Shown: positions 32,935 to 42,810, counted from the stretch's first letter. The stretch: DNA of 64,000 nucleotides from Paludibacteraceae bacterium (GCA_024401645.1 JAKSKR010000009.1:1-64000); one strand, 5' to 3'. Numbers and translations: made by a program. Notes: generated from the sequence alone by a model not told the origin.

Positions 32935-33966
32935 TTATTTGTAGAAGGTTTTCTCGAAAGCCTGGAACTCGTCTTTTCCGCAAACGCAACGTTTCCACCA
33001 TGCCTGAAGGAAGCCCAAGCCGTAGCCCAACAGCTGAATGAACGATGCCACAATGCTGCGTAGGCCAATGCCCAGGTTCTTGTATTGTAGGGTAGAGTCG
33101 GTGCAGATGATGAGCGAGAAAAGTGCCAGCGGCAACAGGGCACCAATGGCTAGGTACTTGCTGCAATTGCAGAAGAAGATGCCCAACACACCTACGATGA
33201 AAACGAGCAAAAGGAAGGCAACCCCTAGCGTGAAGACGGCTGGCAAAAGGTGTACCAGCTTTAGGCTTTCGGGGTACTTCTTGTAAAGGTTAATGCGGGC
33301 AATGCCGCTGTTGAACACCTGGCGGAAGAACTTGCGGTAGTCGGTGCGGCGCTTGTGCCATACCCATGCACCGGGGAAAAGGCGGCACTTGCAGCCCGCC
33401 TTGAAGATGCGGATGCTGAAGTCGATGTCTTCGCCAAAACGCATGTTCGAAAATCCGTTAAGTTCCTTGTAGACACTGGCCTTGATGCCCATGTTGAAGG
33501 AACGTGGGTAGAACTTGTCGAGTTTCTTCTTGCCGCCACGTATGCCGCCGGTGGTGAAGAAGCTGGTCATGCTGTAGCTGATGGCCTTTTGGGTGTCGGT
33601 AAACGACTCGTGTGCGCTGTCGGGTCCGCCAAAGGCATCGGCTGGTTCGGTGTTCAGTTCGTCGTCAACGGCTTTAAGGTAACCTTCGGGCAACACCACG
33701 TCGCTGTCGAGAATGATGAGGTATTCGCCATTGGCGCGTTCAGCTCCATAGTTGCGGCTCTGGCCCGGCCCACTGTTTTCCTTCATGAAGTAGCGAAGGT
33801 TCAGTTGGTTGGCATATTTCTTACAAACCTCTTCGCAGGGCTTGCTTGAACCGTCTTCCACAATAACGACCTCGAAATCGTTAATGGTTTGTGTGGTAAG
33901 GCTCTGCAACAGTTCGTCGACCTCGTCGGGTCGGTTAAAGACTGGAACTATGAAACTGTATTTCAT
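32935..33966 (-). CDS. Family 2 glycosyltransferase, membrane-anchored
   Basis: A 343-residue GT-A enzyme. It shows 'VPVFNRPDEVDELLQSL' at the N-terminus, 'IVEDGSSK' for nucleotide binding, 'LIILDSDVVLP' with the metal-binding DxD, and 'MRFGEDIDFSIRIFKAG' with the catalytic ED motif. Two or three hydrophobic segments at about 240-310 anchor it. It probably adds sugars to a lipid-linked glycan or envelope polymer, but donor and acceptor are unknown. It has 14 bases to rarA and 27 to the VanZ-like gene. Confidence 0.88.
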   Translation of the reverse strand: MKYSFIVPVFNRPDEVDELLQSLTTQTINDFEVVIVEDGSSKPCEEVCKKYANQLNLRYFMKENSGPGQSRNYGAERANGEYLIILDSDVVLPEGYLKAVDDELNTEPADAFGGPDSAHESFTDTQKAISYSMTSFFTTGGIRGGKKKLDKFYPRSFNMGIKASVYKELNGFSNMRFGEDIDFSIRIFKAGCKCRLFPGAWVWHKRRTDYRKFFRQVFNSGIARINLYKKYPESLKLVHLLPAVFTLGVAFLLLVFIVGVLGIFFCNCSKYLAIGALLPLALFSLIICTDSTLQYKNLGIGLRSIVASFIQLLGYGLGFLQAWWKRCVCGKDEFQAFEKTFYK

Positions 33967-33993
33967 TTTGGGTGTTTTATTCGATGTAAACGC

Positions 33994-34398
33994 TTAATAT
34001 TCGTTTTCCTTAAAGTGCTTTGGAATGTACCAAGCCGAGAAGAAGTAACCGAGAATGGAGCCGACAGAATCGGCAAAAAAGTCAAAAAGGTCGCAACTGC
34101 GGGTAGCTGTCAGCTCTTCTTGCATAATTTCAATGAGTCCACCGTAAAGAATGGGGATAATGAGCGCCCACATAATCATGGGAACGCTTTTGAAACTGGT
34201 GCTCTGCTGGTAGAAGTTGAGGCAGATGCAGAAGGTAAAGCCAAAGTACATGAGGCAGTGTACCACCTTGTCGATGTTTGGTACAGAACCAAACATCATA
34301 TTGTGTTCACCGGCAGGCTTCATGCAAAGGTAAAGGATGGTGAGGCCTACACAGATGGAAAGTCCGTAATGACGGAAGAAACGTAAAATTGCATCCAT
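33994..34398 (-). CDS. VanZ-like membrane protein
   Basis: About 134 residues with four hydrophobic segments and the VanZ pattern 'VPNIDKVVHCLMYFGFTFCI' and 'YGGLIEIMQE...DLFDFFADSVGSILGYFF'. VanZ family proteins are implicated in resistance to glycopeptides or antimicrobial peptides, mostly unproven. The start at 34398 (MDAILRFF) lies 29 bases after the HAD stop. An in-frame ATG at 34455 would overlap the HAD gene by 28 bases and is less likely. Confidence 0.8.
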   Translation of the reverse strand: MDAILRFFRHYGLSICVGLTILYLCMKPAGEHNMMFGSVPNIDKVVHCLMYFGFTFCICLNFYQQSTSFKSVPMIMWALIIPILYGGLIEIMQEELTATRSCDLFDFFADSVGSILGYFFSAWYIPKHFKENEY

Positions 34399-34427
34399 AG
34401 TCTGTATGTTTTTGAGTAAACGTTTTT

Positions 34428-35312
34428 TTATTTCTTGCGTTTGCGGTTTTGCCACTTAATCTTCCAATAGTCGCGGCTGCACATGCGGCGCAACTTGTTC
34501 TTGTGGAAAATGTAGTTGTTGATGACGTAGGCCACACCGTCTTCGTCGTTCGAGAGGGTGACGAAGTCGGCAGCATCAATCACACCGCTTTGTGCATTAC
34601 CCATGGCAACGCCCAAACCCGCGAACTGAATCATAGATAGGTCGTTGTAGCCGTCGCCACAAGCCACCACGTTGTCTTTCGTCATGTTCAGTTTCTTGAT
34701 GAGGCGGTCGATGGAAAGGGCCTTGTCTATGCCGGGTGGCACACATTCCAGGAAGTAAGGGGCCGATGTGAACAGGTTGATGGTTTCGCCAAACTCTTGC
34801 TTGGCAACCTTCTCTACCTCGGCCAACTTGGTAGGCTCGCCCACAATGAGGCACTTGGTAACCGGGTGCTGAATGGTAGCCAGGAACGACTCGACACCGC
34901 GCACCGGCATGTTGTTGATGTTTGCCTCGATGATGACGTACTGGTCGTCGGGATTTTCGGTAACAATGTCGTTTCCATCGTAGCTCATGATGGCAAGGTC
35001 GTGCCTTTTCGCAAATTCGTAAAGGTGAGGAATCTCGTTTTGTGGAACCGACTGCTGGTAAAGAATTTCGCCAGTCTTGTAGTCGATGATCTGACCACCG
35101 TTGTACGACAAGATGTAGCCGCCATATTGCTTCAACTTAAGTTGTTTTGCAATAGGTTCAATGCCGTAGGTTGGGCGGCCCGATGCCAAAACGATTTTTA
35201 CGCCAGACTCTTGTGCCCTGAAAAGTGCCTTCAAGGTTTTGGGAGTAATGATTTTCTGGCTGTTGGTAAGTGTGCCGTCAAGGTCGAGCACAAGTAACTG
35301 GTATTGTGACAT
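34428..35312 (-). CDS. HAD-superfamily Cof-type phosphatase
   Basis: A 294-residue cytoplasmic hydrolase. Motif I is 'LVLDLDGTLTNSQK' at the N-terminus, motif II 'VLASGRPTYG', motif III a Lys in the 'PPGIDKALSIDRL' region, and motif IV 'VVACGDGYNDLSMIQFAGLGVAMGNA'. A Cof-type cap lies between. Members dephosphorylate sugar phosphates, FMN or PLP. Start 35312 (MSQYQLL) is preferred because a 13-codon upstream extension has no family similarity. Confidence 0.9.
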   Translation of the reverse strand: MSQYQLLVLDLDGTLTNSQKIITPKTLKALFRAQESGVKIVLASGRPTYGIEPIAKQLKLKQYGGYILSYNGGQIIDYKTGEILYQQSVPQNEIPHLYEFAKRHDLAIMSYDGNDIVTENPDDQYVIIEANINNMPVRGVESFLATIQHPVTKCLIVGEPTKLAEVEKVAKQEFGETINLFTSAPYFLECVPPGIDKALSIDRLIKKLNMTKDNVVACGDGYNDLSMIQFAGLGVAMGNAQSGVIDAADFVTLSNDEDGVAYVINNYIFHKNKLRRMCSRDYWKIKWQNRKRKK

Positions 35313-35420
35313 GTTCTTAATTTTTTGCAAAGTTAGTGTTTTTTGAACCAATATGGGGTTTCTGGTTCTTTATTCTTTGCTTTAGGGTTCATAAGTAACA
35401 ACCTTCACCCCAAAAAGCTG

Positions 35421-37007
35421 TTACAGGTTTAATGTTGTTAGGTCCAATTGGTCGAAACTGATGTTTTCAACATTCAGGCTGCGGCAAGCGAACCTTATGT
35501 TCGAGAAGTTGAGGTTGCGCAGGTCTTCGCGCGGAACGAAGTAGAAAAGTTGGCAAGGCAGTTCGGGCCATGCTTCGTAGTAGTCTTTACCCTTTTGGGC
35601 GGGCGTGTCTTGGTAGTAGCCCAAAAAGTCGGTCTTGTCTAGCGTGAGCTGTAGCAGAAGCACCAAGTCTTCTCCATCGTCGTTCAACAACTTGTCTCTG
35701 TTTATTTTTGGCTCGCCCATAATGTTGCCAATAGTGTTTGCCTTCTTTTGGGACTTCTTGAACACATTTTGGTAGTGCCACTTGGCGTAGTTGTAGGTTT
35801 CCTCGTTCGAATCGGCAAAAATTTCGTCTTTCCTGCCTGCGTCGTGGAAGGTAGGAAACGAATCTTCTGCCTGAAACTGCAGCTTGCGCGGACGAAGGAA
35901 AAAATGTGGGTTGAGTGATTTGTTGTCCTTATGAAAGTGGAGTTGGTCTCCCGGTGTGCTGCTGTAAATAACGCGGGCACAGCCCTTGTTTCCCTTCTCG
36001 TTCAGCAGCATCTCCTTCATTTCGTAAAAGAAGTAAAGTATGCCGTTGTCTGGCAAGCCGTTAAGGGTGCTTGGCAGGTCGGCACAGTTAATTTGGGCAA
36101 TGAGTGCGAGTGGCAGCTTGTGGTTGGTTGGCCACGTAAAGTCGTTGGGTACCGATGGAATGGGTGCAATGTACGACTCGCCCAGCTTGAACGAATTGCA
36201 GTCTTGGCAGACTATGCCGGCCGTTTCGCTTACGATGTGTAAGAATTGCTGTCGGTAGTTGTTGGTGCAGAGAAGGTCGCCCCCTTGCTTTTGGTTGTAG
36301 AAGTGGGCAAAGAAGGCCTTCATTTGACTTATCTTCTCGTTTTTATCGGCAAAAAGGAACAGCTTGTGCGTGCTGGCAAAGGTTACCTCAATGTGGGTTT
36401 GGTAAAAAAGTATTCTTTCAACTTCGGCCCAGCTGACGTGCGAAACATAGATGTAATCGATGTTTTTCCCCTTTTGGTTGCTCAAGTGTGGCACCGATGC
36501 AATCAGTCCTTTCCTGTTCACGATGGTCACCACATTCATGTTAACCGTCTTACGGTATGCCTTTACGTAACCTGTGAGTGAAACCACCACCGAGGCAATG
36601 AAGATGCTGGAAAGGAGACACAGCCAAATGATGGTGTGCTCAAGCATGTAGCCAATGCTGACCAGGAAGAAAAGGTAGGCAATGAGTAAGATGAAGTTCC
36701 ACGTTTTTACCCTAATGGTGGCAGGGTTGAAGTAGACGCTAAACAGAAACTTTGCGAGCGACCTGGGGTAAGTAAAGGCAAGTTCCTTTCCAGCTAGGTT
36801 CTCATGGTCTGGTTCCTGAACCTTCGGTCCCCTTTTACCGACATAGTCTCGCCACGAAATAAGGACAAACACAATGCTCCACACAAGCACAATGGTCATG
36901 TTGGTCATGAACTTTGTGTTCGTTTGGTTGCCAAACACCATAGCCCCGGCGGGCAGCAGCGGCAGCAACAGCTTCAGCGTTAGTATTGCCTTGTCTTTCT
37001 TGCTCAT
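35421..37007 (-). CDS. Membrane protein with DUF1963 (YwqG-like) domain
   Basis: A 528-residue protein. About four hydrophobic segments lie in the first 160 residues. Residues about 275-528 resemble DUF1963: 'SYIAPIPSVPNDFTWPTNHKLPLALIAQINC', 'GILYFFYEM', 'GDQLHFHK', 'VLLLQLTLDKTDFLG', 'LFYFVPREDLRNLNFSNIRF'. The usual family members are soluble; here the domain is joined to membrane segments. Its role is unknown. It lies 10 bases after the Rieske-like lipoprotein gene and is probably cotranscribed with it. Confidence 0.75.
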   Translation of the reverse strand: MSKKDKAILTLKLLLPLLPAGAMVFGNQTNTKFMTNMTIVLVWSIVFVLISWRDYVGKRGPKVQEPDHENLAGKELAFTYPRSLAKFLFSVYFNPATIRVKTWNFILLIAYLFFLVSIGYMLEHTIIWLCLLSSIFIASVVVSLTGYVKAYRKTVNMNVVTIVNRKGLIASVPHLSNQKGKNIDYIYVSHVSWAEVERILFYQTHIEVTFASTHKLFLFADKNEKISQMKAFFAHFYNQKQGGDLLCTNNYRQQFLHIVSETAGIVCQDCNSFKLGESYIAPIPSVPNDFTWPTNHKLPLALIAQINCADLPSTLNGLPDNGILYFFYEMKEMLLNEKGNKGCARVIYSSTPGDQLHFHKDNKSLNPHFFLRPRKLQFQAEDSFPTFHDAGRKDEIFADSNEETYNYAKWHYQNVFKKSQKKANTIGNIMGEPKINRDKLLNDDGEDLVLLLQLTLDKTDFLGYYQDTPAQKGKDYYEAWPELPCQLFYFVPREDLRNLNFSNIRFACRSLNVENISFDQLDLTTLNL

Positions 37008-37017
37008 TAGTAGTTGG

Positions 37018-37476
37018 TTAATAGCTTACTATGATGGACGAACCCGTATCTTTGCAATGAGGGTAAATTTTCAGTTTCACCTTGCTGGGTCCTTCAATGG
37101 GTACACACAAACCCCATTGCAGGTCGTAGACGGTGTTGCAGTGATGGCAAGTTGCCAGCAGCGAGGTGTTGACGGTTAGAAGGTGTTGGGTGCGTTCCAG
37201 GTCGTAGCAGTAGGGGCAAGCCAGGTCGCAACAGCCCAATTTACCGTCAAAATCGCGGAAAACAATCAAACCGCCATATCCCAAGAAGGTGTTTATGGGG
37301 TAAACGTCAGAGTGTTCGGTATAGGTTTTGAAGGTGCCCACGTTCAGCAGTTGCACATAGTCGCTATACTTCACTTTCAGGTAGACTCTGTAGTCGGGAA
37401 TCAGCGAGTTCTCTACGTCGGGCTTGCACCCCGACATGAGTAAGACGATGAATATCAGAAATGATAGTTTTCGCAT
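37018..37476 (-). CDS. Rieske-like lipoprotein with cysteine-only metal site
   Basis: A 152-residue predicted lipoprotein (lipobox MSGC, Cys17). The second half has a Rieske-fold layout: 'FRDFDGKLGCCDLACPYC' and, about 24 residues on, 'CHHCNTVYDLQWGLCVPIEGPSKVKLKIYP'. True Rieske proteins use CxH...CxxH to hold [2Fe-2S]. Here both boxes are CxxC (CPYC and CHHC), so a rubredoxin- or zinc-like site is more likely. The GPS and 'LKIYP' signatures support the fold. Function unknown; first gene of a pair with the DUF1963 protein. Confidence 0.7.
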   Translation of the reverse strand: MRKLSFLIFIVLLMSGCKPDVENSLIPDYRVYLKVKYSDYVQLLNVGTFKTYTEHSDVYPINTFLGYGGLIVFRDFDGKLGCCDLACPYCYDLERTQHLLTVNTSLLATCHHCNTVYDLQWGLCVPIEGPSKVKLKIYPHCKDTGSSIIVSY

Positions 37477-37560
37477 TTTCCTTGTGTTGTTTTGTTTTTA
37501 TAAAAACGTCGGAAACGTAAAAATCGTATTTCGAGCTTACCGACAAGAACCTTCTTAAAA

Positions 37561-37596
37561 CAAAAAACGGCCGCAAACCATGTGTTGCAGCCGTTT
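37561..37596 (-). terminator. Terminator of the CAT-anticodon tRNA
   Basis: On the minus strand AAACGGCTGCAA pairs with TTGCGGCCGTTT, followed by TTTGTTTT, 2 bases downstream of the tRNA. Confidence 0.8.
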
Positions 37597-37597
37597 G

Positions 37598-37670
37598 TGG
37601 GCCCAGTAGGGATTGAACCTACGACCAACTGATTATGAGTCAGCTGCTCTAACCACTGAGCTATGGGCCC
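37598..37670 (-). tRNA. tRNA with anticodon CAT (Ile2 or elongator Met)
   Basis: A 73-nt cloverleaf: acceptor GGGCCCA / TGGGCCC region, D-arm AGCTCAGTGGTTAGAGC, anticodon loop CTCATAA (CAT), T-arm GTAGGTTCAATCCCTAC. Not the initiator type. D-arm, variable loop and T-loop look closer to tRNA-Ile2 (read as lysidine-modified CAU) than to elongator Met, but sequence by eye does not settle it. Confidence 0.9.
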
Positions 37671-37883
37671 TAAATTACGTAGTATTGACCGAAAAGGCAA
37701 CTTGCGAAATCTTCCGCAAAATTATAAGAATTTTATTTCAATGCAAAATTTAATGCAAAAAAAAGAATTTTCGCTTGTGAGAGATTATTAAAACAGCATC
37801 TTATGCCTTAATTTTTGCTTATATGCCAACAATTATCTATTTTAGTTAGTTGAAACGAATCAATAGGCTAAAAGATAAACACA
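37671..37883. other. Upstream region of the tubulin-like operon
   Basis: No gene. It divides the minus-strand tRNA from the long plus-strand gene run. I see no clear TAnnTTTG box, so the operon promoter is not identified. Confidence 0.4.
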
Positions 37884-39518
37884 ATGGTATTAAAGAGACT
37901 CCGAAAAGTTGTAACAATGTTATTGTTTGCAGCAACTGCATCTGTCAGTTGTTTGGCTACGCCTTTCGATCCTCTCGAATATCTGCGTAGTAATTATCCG
38001 AAGTTGACGAACGAGTACGAAGACGAGCTCCTCAACTTTCCGGTTCATTACATCTTTGCCGTCGACGTTAGTGGCACCATGGTCAAGTATTCTGCCCAAG
38101 TCGACTCTGCCCTGGTTCCTTTCATTCAGGCCTTGCCCGATAACGATTATGTAACTTTTATCCGTTTCGGAACAACTGCTAAAGACAACGAAGCAGGCTA
38201 CAATTCCAAGATTTCATCGGCAAGTAAGGCAACCCTCATTTCAAACATCCATCACCTCTACACCAATACCAACGACGACAAGGCGTTCCGCCAGCATACC
38301 GACATCTTTAAGGCCATTAAGGGCATTAGCGATGTAGAGAAGCGTAGGCAAGAAGCCAAGCAGAACGTGGTCATCATCATTACCGACTTCCGAAACGAAG
38401 ATGCTTCGGGTGTGGAACAAAGGTTCACTTCCGACCAGTTGGAACAGATGAACCGCATGATGGAATCGGCCAATTTTGGCAAGGAGGCACGCAACGTGGC
38501 CCTAAAGCTGAATGTAGACGAAAGCAAGCCAGGCTATTGCCTCGACCAGCTGCGCGAATCGGTTTTCCCTACCGAGGGTAAGCCGGCGTTGCAGATTGTG
38601 CCGGTGGGTAACGACCCCGGTACCATCAATTCGTGGTTCGAACAGTTGCGCCGCGACATCATGGTCAACAAGTTGAAAGCCATCATCGATATTGAGAACA
38701 GGGCTATCGACATCGATTTTAGCCAAAGCGTCAGCATCGATGGCGACGTAAAGACCCAGATACACTGGAAACCAACCCGCCTTTACCGCCACATGAAGAT
38801 TGACTCTTCGAAGGTGGCTGAACCCAATAACTCCGGTTTCCGCCTAAAGGTGAATGGCGATGAAATCGGTGAAAAGAAGGAATTGGAGTTCGAATCGGAA
38901 CTCGGTCAGCTGAAACACAGCGGTTTTGGTTTCCTGGGTTTCCACCACATGACCGACAGTCTGCAGCTTGGCGTTGACATGCCAACCGACTTCGACGATG
39001 AATTGAAGAAACTAGATGTGATTAAACCCATATCTACACCCAAGCAGATGGTTGACAGGTGGATATTCACCTTGCCAATACCTTTCTGGTTGGCTGCAAC
39101 CATTGTGGCACTCCTCATCATCTACATTCTGTTGGTGTTGAACCAGATTAAGAAGAACGCTAGCCACATGGGTTGCTTCAAGGGCGAAATTAAGATTAGG
39201 GATTTCGATGGCTATAGCGACACCGTTAGCAACAGGATAATGACCTACACCCAACCGGTGGTAATTGGTAAGAATGGTGCCGGTAAGCTGAAGGTTGCCG
39301 ATGCTGAATGGTCCATCAGCCTACGAAAGAAGACGTGCAGCGTGTTCATTCCGTTTGGCGACCCAGAACTGGTCTTCAAGGTCGACAAGGGCTTCGCTTC
39401 AACACCATCGCACAAGAATGGCGTTGACGGATTCAAATGCTCGGGTACGCTTACCGTGACGTGCGGCCCAAAGAAGAGCGAACAAACCCACAAGGTGGTC
39501 ATTAGGGTTATTAGTTGA
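37884..39518 (+). CDS. Membrane-anchored von Willebrand factor A protein
   Basis: A 544-residue protein. The signal or anchor segment covers about 1-25 (ends ASVSCLATP, so lipidation is possible). A vWA domain covers about 52-270 with the MIDAS start 'FAVDVSGTM' (Asp61, Ser63, Thr65) and 'VVIIITDFRNED'. One membrane segment is at about 398-418 (IPFWLAATIVALLIIYILLVL), then a cytoplasmic beta-rich tail of about 120 residues. vWA domains hold protein partners through a metal ion. It is first in a run of eight plus-strand genes, 22 bases before the tubulin-like gene; such vWA neighbours are known for tubulin-like families. Partner and trigger are unknown. Confidence 0.85.
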   Translation: MVLKRLRKVVTMLLFAATASVSCLATPFDPLEYLRSNYPKLTNEYEDELLNFPVHYIFAVDVSGTMVKYSAQVDSALVPFIQALPDNDYVTFIRFGTTAKDNEAGYNSKISSASKATLISNIHHLYTNTNDDKAFRQHTDIFKAIKGISDVEKRRQEAKQNVVIIITDFRNEDASGVEQRFTSDQLEQMNRMMESANFGKEARNVALKLNVDESKPGYCLDQLRESVFPTEGKPALQIVPVGNDPGTINSWFEQLRRDIMVNKLKAIIDIENRAIDIDFSQSVSIDGDVKTQIHWKPTRLYRHMKIDSSKVAEPNNSGFRLKVNGDEIGEKKELEFESELGQLKHSGFGFLGFHHMTDSLQLGVDMPTDFDDELKKLDVIKPISTPKQMVDRWIFTLPIPFWLAATIVALLIIYILLVLNQIKKNASHMGCFKGEIKIRDFDGYSDTVSNRIMTYTQPVVIGKNGAGKLKVADAEWSISLRKKTCSVFIPFGDPELVFKVDKGFASTPSHKNGVDGFKCSGTLTVTCGPKKSEQTHKVVIRVIS

Positions 39519-39540
39519 AAAAAAGAAAATAAAATATACT

Positions 39541-42500
39541 ATGGCAAAAAAGAAACACATCTTTATTGGACTTGGAGGTTCGGGCTGCCAAACCATTGCA
39601 CAGATTAAGGAAAAAGTCTACGACAAGAAGTTTGGCGACACACCACAGTCAAAATCTCGTCTCGATGCTATGAACGAGAGCTATCGATTCATTTTTGTAG
39701 ATACCGATTCTCGCGATATTGACGATGCGAACAAGCGTAACCGTTCTAGCTTTGAAATGGGACGCGTTCCGTTCATTTCGCCACAAACCGACTTGGTTAA
39801 CCTTGGTAAGGGTAACCCGCAAGCCATTTGGTACGAAGCTAGGCAAGATGCCGACAACATGATTAACAAGCGCATTTTGGAAGCTTGTTCACCCGAGTTG
39901 GCGGCTAAAATTCCAGACCAGCCATTGGCATTCGGTGCCGGAGCTTTCCGCATGAAGTCGCGTATTTCGTTTGCACATTCGTTAAGCGACTTTCAGATGA
40001 AGTTGCAAGCTGCCATTTCTGCACTTAACGACGTTAAGAGCAATGGTGGTGCCGACTTCAACATCTACTACTGGATTGTTTGCAGTTCGCTTGGTGGTAC
40101 GGGTTCGGGTATCATTAACGACGTGCTCTACCACGTGAACATGATGCACCGACAGACGGTTGGCGATGGCGACCCGCAGCTCATCCTAACCATGTACATG
40201 CCAAAGATTTACATCGACCAGAACAATACCGAAGAGAAATATACCTTGAATGCCTATGGCGTTTTCTCTGAAATTGAGGCATTTAAGTGCATGAGTCTCG
40301 ATTCTAACCAGAACACGGTATTCCACCGCATGGCTTTGGTTAGCGACTACAACCTCATCGACTCACAGCGTAAGTACTGTCCGTTCTATTACCTTATTCC
40401 TATCGACGTTCAGACCGACAAGGGTACTAGCCTAGGTACCCAGCACGAAATGTACCGCAACACTGCCGAACTCTTGTACCACGTGCACGAAGGCAAGGGT
40501 GGCGAGACATTCCGTTCGGACATCGACAACTACATGAACGACATTATGGAACGCGACCACGAAAACTTCCTGGTGCCTATGGGTTATGTGTCTTTGCACA
40601 AGCCAGAGGAACAGATGAAGGCCTACATGCGTACCCGTTTCAAACGCGACGTGTTGCGCGACTGGTTGATTAACAACAATCCGAAGGTTGTTGCCATTGA
40701 CGACCTTAAGAAGAAACCGCTTTACAACGAAGTTTTCGAATCCATCCTCGAAAACGGTCTCTTCTACAAGCAGTTGAACAAGGCGATTGAATCTGTTATT
40801 GAAGACGTTAATATCGATACCGAAAAGAACAAGCTCGATGAAAACGCTAATATCGATTCCGTTTCCAGCATAGTTGCAAATATTCCTGACGAGTTCAATA
40901 AGGTAATGAAGGCAGAACGCCTTGAAGAAGTTAAGGATGAACTTATTACCAGCATTTGGAAGAAGGCTGAATATTGGATTCGTGAAAACGGTATCATCTA
41001 TGCACTGAATGCTATTGACGCCGTAAGGGAAATTGCCCGCAACGAATACGACACCCTTAACAACGAGCAGAAAAACAAGAAGGAAGACGTTGAAAAGGCT
41101 CAAAAGGAAGTTGAAGACACTCATAAGGATGCGCAAGAAGTCAGCTTCAAGGAAAAGACCGTTGGCTCGAACAAGGGCGACATTGAGCAGTACAAGGTGG
41201 CCGTTGACACTTGGATTAGTGCCATTGTTGAAAAGGGTGTTGCCGAATGGCGCATTGCCATCTTGAAGGATTTCTGCCTCGATGAAAAGACTGATGAATT
41301 GGCTAAAATTAAGAACCACTTGACCCGTTTGAAGAACAAGGCCGAAGACATGAACAACGCCATCCTTAAGGAATATAAGGGCTTGGCCGATACCTTCGGA
41401 AAGGCTTCACTCGACGTTACAACCGTTTACTTGCCAATGCTGAAGGACATCTGCAACAGCAATGGCTGGCGACCAGACAACATCTTCAGCAAGCTCTACA
41501 ACTTCATCATCCCAGCAAAGGAAGATGCCGAGGCACATGCCGAGCGTCCTTCGTTGAAGAAGTTCATCGACGACCAGATTTACTTGACACAGAGCGAAAG
41601 CATGAACGAGGAAATCAAGCAGAATGGTTACCTCTACATCATAAAGAAACAGGAGAAGTCGGTTTCTACCGGTAAAATGGTGGAAAAGATTGAGAAGGAA
41701 CACCGTTTCTTCGCCAACTCTACACTCGACCGCTTGCCTGAAAAGATTATTGAACAGTTCCTTGAATTTGCACAGATTGCCTTCGAAGAACAGTTCCAAA
41801 AGAAACCGGAAATTCAAGACCGTTGGATTAACCGCGGCTTGGCTGACTTCTTCTCTGACTTGACCAACGACCAGAAGGACGATGTGCGCAACAGCTTGAA
41901 TCCGGCCCTCTTCTTCAGCTACAATGCCGACCGCATTGACGTTATGAAGAAGGAAGAGCACATGGTCTTCGTTGCCAACAACAAAGACTTGGCACGCCAG
42001 ATGTTGGGTTACGATGCCGGCAACCCTAAACACCGCTTCGAGGAAGATACCAACATCAACACTGCGTTGGTCATTAAGTCAAAGTTCGGTTTGTCGTTCC
42101 AAGACTACCGCATTTACGATTCGCTCAAAATGGTGTACGACAAGGCTACTTTCCGCGAAAAGTACCATTTCCATCGCGACTTTGCACAACACCTTGGCAA
42201 AATTACGCTTGCCGACCTTCCTGACGAAGAGTTGCCACAGCACCGCGTACTTGCAAAGATTCTGTTGCTCAACCAGTTCGAGAAAGAACTCACACCATTG
42301 TTCTATACCGACAAGTACGAGCCAGAAAACTATGCAACCTCGTTGTTGATTGATAGCAAGATGGACAAGAACCTTGCCGAAGACACCGTGTTGTTGGCTG
42401 GCCCAGAGGCTCTTTCGGTGCAAGACAACCTCATTTGCCTCACCCGTTCAGAAAAGAACAGACAATTCTACAGCGAACTTTCGGGCTCGTCTATTTCGAA

Positions 42501-42792
42501 GCAGTTTGCCGAATATATGGACTTGTTCTTCAACAACCGTTATGCCGATTCGTTGCAGAACCTTCTCACCCTCATCATCCGCACCACCGTTTCGGTTAGG
42601 GAAGATGGTAAGGACGTGCAGAAACACGGTTCCGACATCTTGAAGCGCAACTTCCGCGAAAAGCGCGACTTGTTGCTTGCCGACTTGAACAGCAAGAAGG
42701 CAAAGAGCCAGGGCGAAGACCGACGCATTTATAGCATTCTGTTCGACATTATTAAGAACCGTTACGAATCGTACCAGAAGTTTATTGAATAA
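39541..42792 (+). CDS. Large tubulin/FtsZ-superfamily protein
   Basis: A 1083-residue cytoplasmic protein. The N-terminal 'HIFIGLGGSGCQTI' fits the first nucleotide-binding loop. 'CSSLGGTGSGII' (about 181-192) carries the tubulin/FtsZ signature GGTGSG, so GTP binding and possibly GTP-driven assembly are predicted. 'RFIFVDTDSRD' and 'LAFGAGAFRMKSRI' lie between. A charged coiled coil lies at about 505-540 (KKEDVEKAQKEVED). The remaining 700 residues match nothing I know. It is much larger than FtsZ (about 380). The family corresponds to the Tubulin_2 type, linked in the literature to vWA genes and proposed for membrane remodelling. No real FtsZ gene is nearby. Confidence 0.82.
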   Translation: MAKKKHIFIGLGGSGCQTIAQIKEKVYDKKFGDTPQSKSRLDAMNESYRFIFVDTDSRDIDDANKRNRSSFEMGRVPFISPQTDLVNLGKGNPQAIWYEARQDADNMINKRILEACSPELAAKIPDQPLAFGAGAFRMKSRISFAHSLSDFQMKLQAAISALNDVKSNGGADFNIYYWIVCSSLGGTGSGIINDVLYHVNMMHRQTVGDGDPQLILTMYMPKIYIDQNNTEEKYTLNAYGVFSEIEAFKCMSLDSNQNTVFHRMALVSDYNLIDSQRKYCPFYYLIPIDVQTDKGTSLGTQHEMYRNTAELLYHVHEGKGGETFRSDIDNYMNDIMERDHENFLVPMGYVSLHKPEEQMKAYMRTRFKRDVLRDWLINNNPKVVAIDDLKKKPLYNEVFESILENGLFYKQLNKAIESVIEDVNIDTEKNKLDENANIDSVSSIVANIPDEFNKVMKAERLEEVKDELITSIWKKAEYWIRENGIIYALNAIDAVREIARNEYDTLNNEQKNKKEDVEKAQKEVEDTHKDAQEVSFKEKTVGSNKGDIEQYKVAVDTWISAIVEKGVAEWRIAILKDFCLDEKTDELAKIKNHLTRLKNKAEDMNNAILKEYKGLADTFGKASLDVTTVYLPMLKDICNSNGWRPDNIFSKLYNFIIPAKEDAEAHAERPSLKKFIDDQIYLTQSESMNEEIKQNGYLYIIKKQEKSVSTGKMVEKIEKEHRFFANSTLDRLPEKIIEQFLEFAQIAFEEQFQKKPEIQDRWINRGLADFFSDLTNDQKDDVRNSLNPALFFSYNADRIDVMKKEEHMVFVANNKDLARQMLGYDAGNPKHRFEEDTNINTALVIKSKFGLSFQDYRIYDSLKMVYDKATFREKYHFHRDFAQHLGKITLADLPDEELPQHRVLAKILLLNQFEKELTPLFYTDKYEPENYATSLLIDSKMDKNLAEDTVLLAGPEALSVQDNLICLTRSEKNRQFYSELSGSSISKQFAEYMDLFFNNRYADSLQNLLTLIIRTTVSVREDGKDVQKHGSDILKRNFREKRDLLLADLNSKKAKSQGEDRRIYSILFDIIKNRYESYQKFIE

Positions 42793-42810
42793 TACAAGAT
42801 TGTTAGCAAG

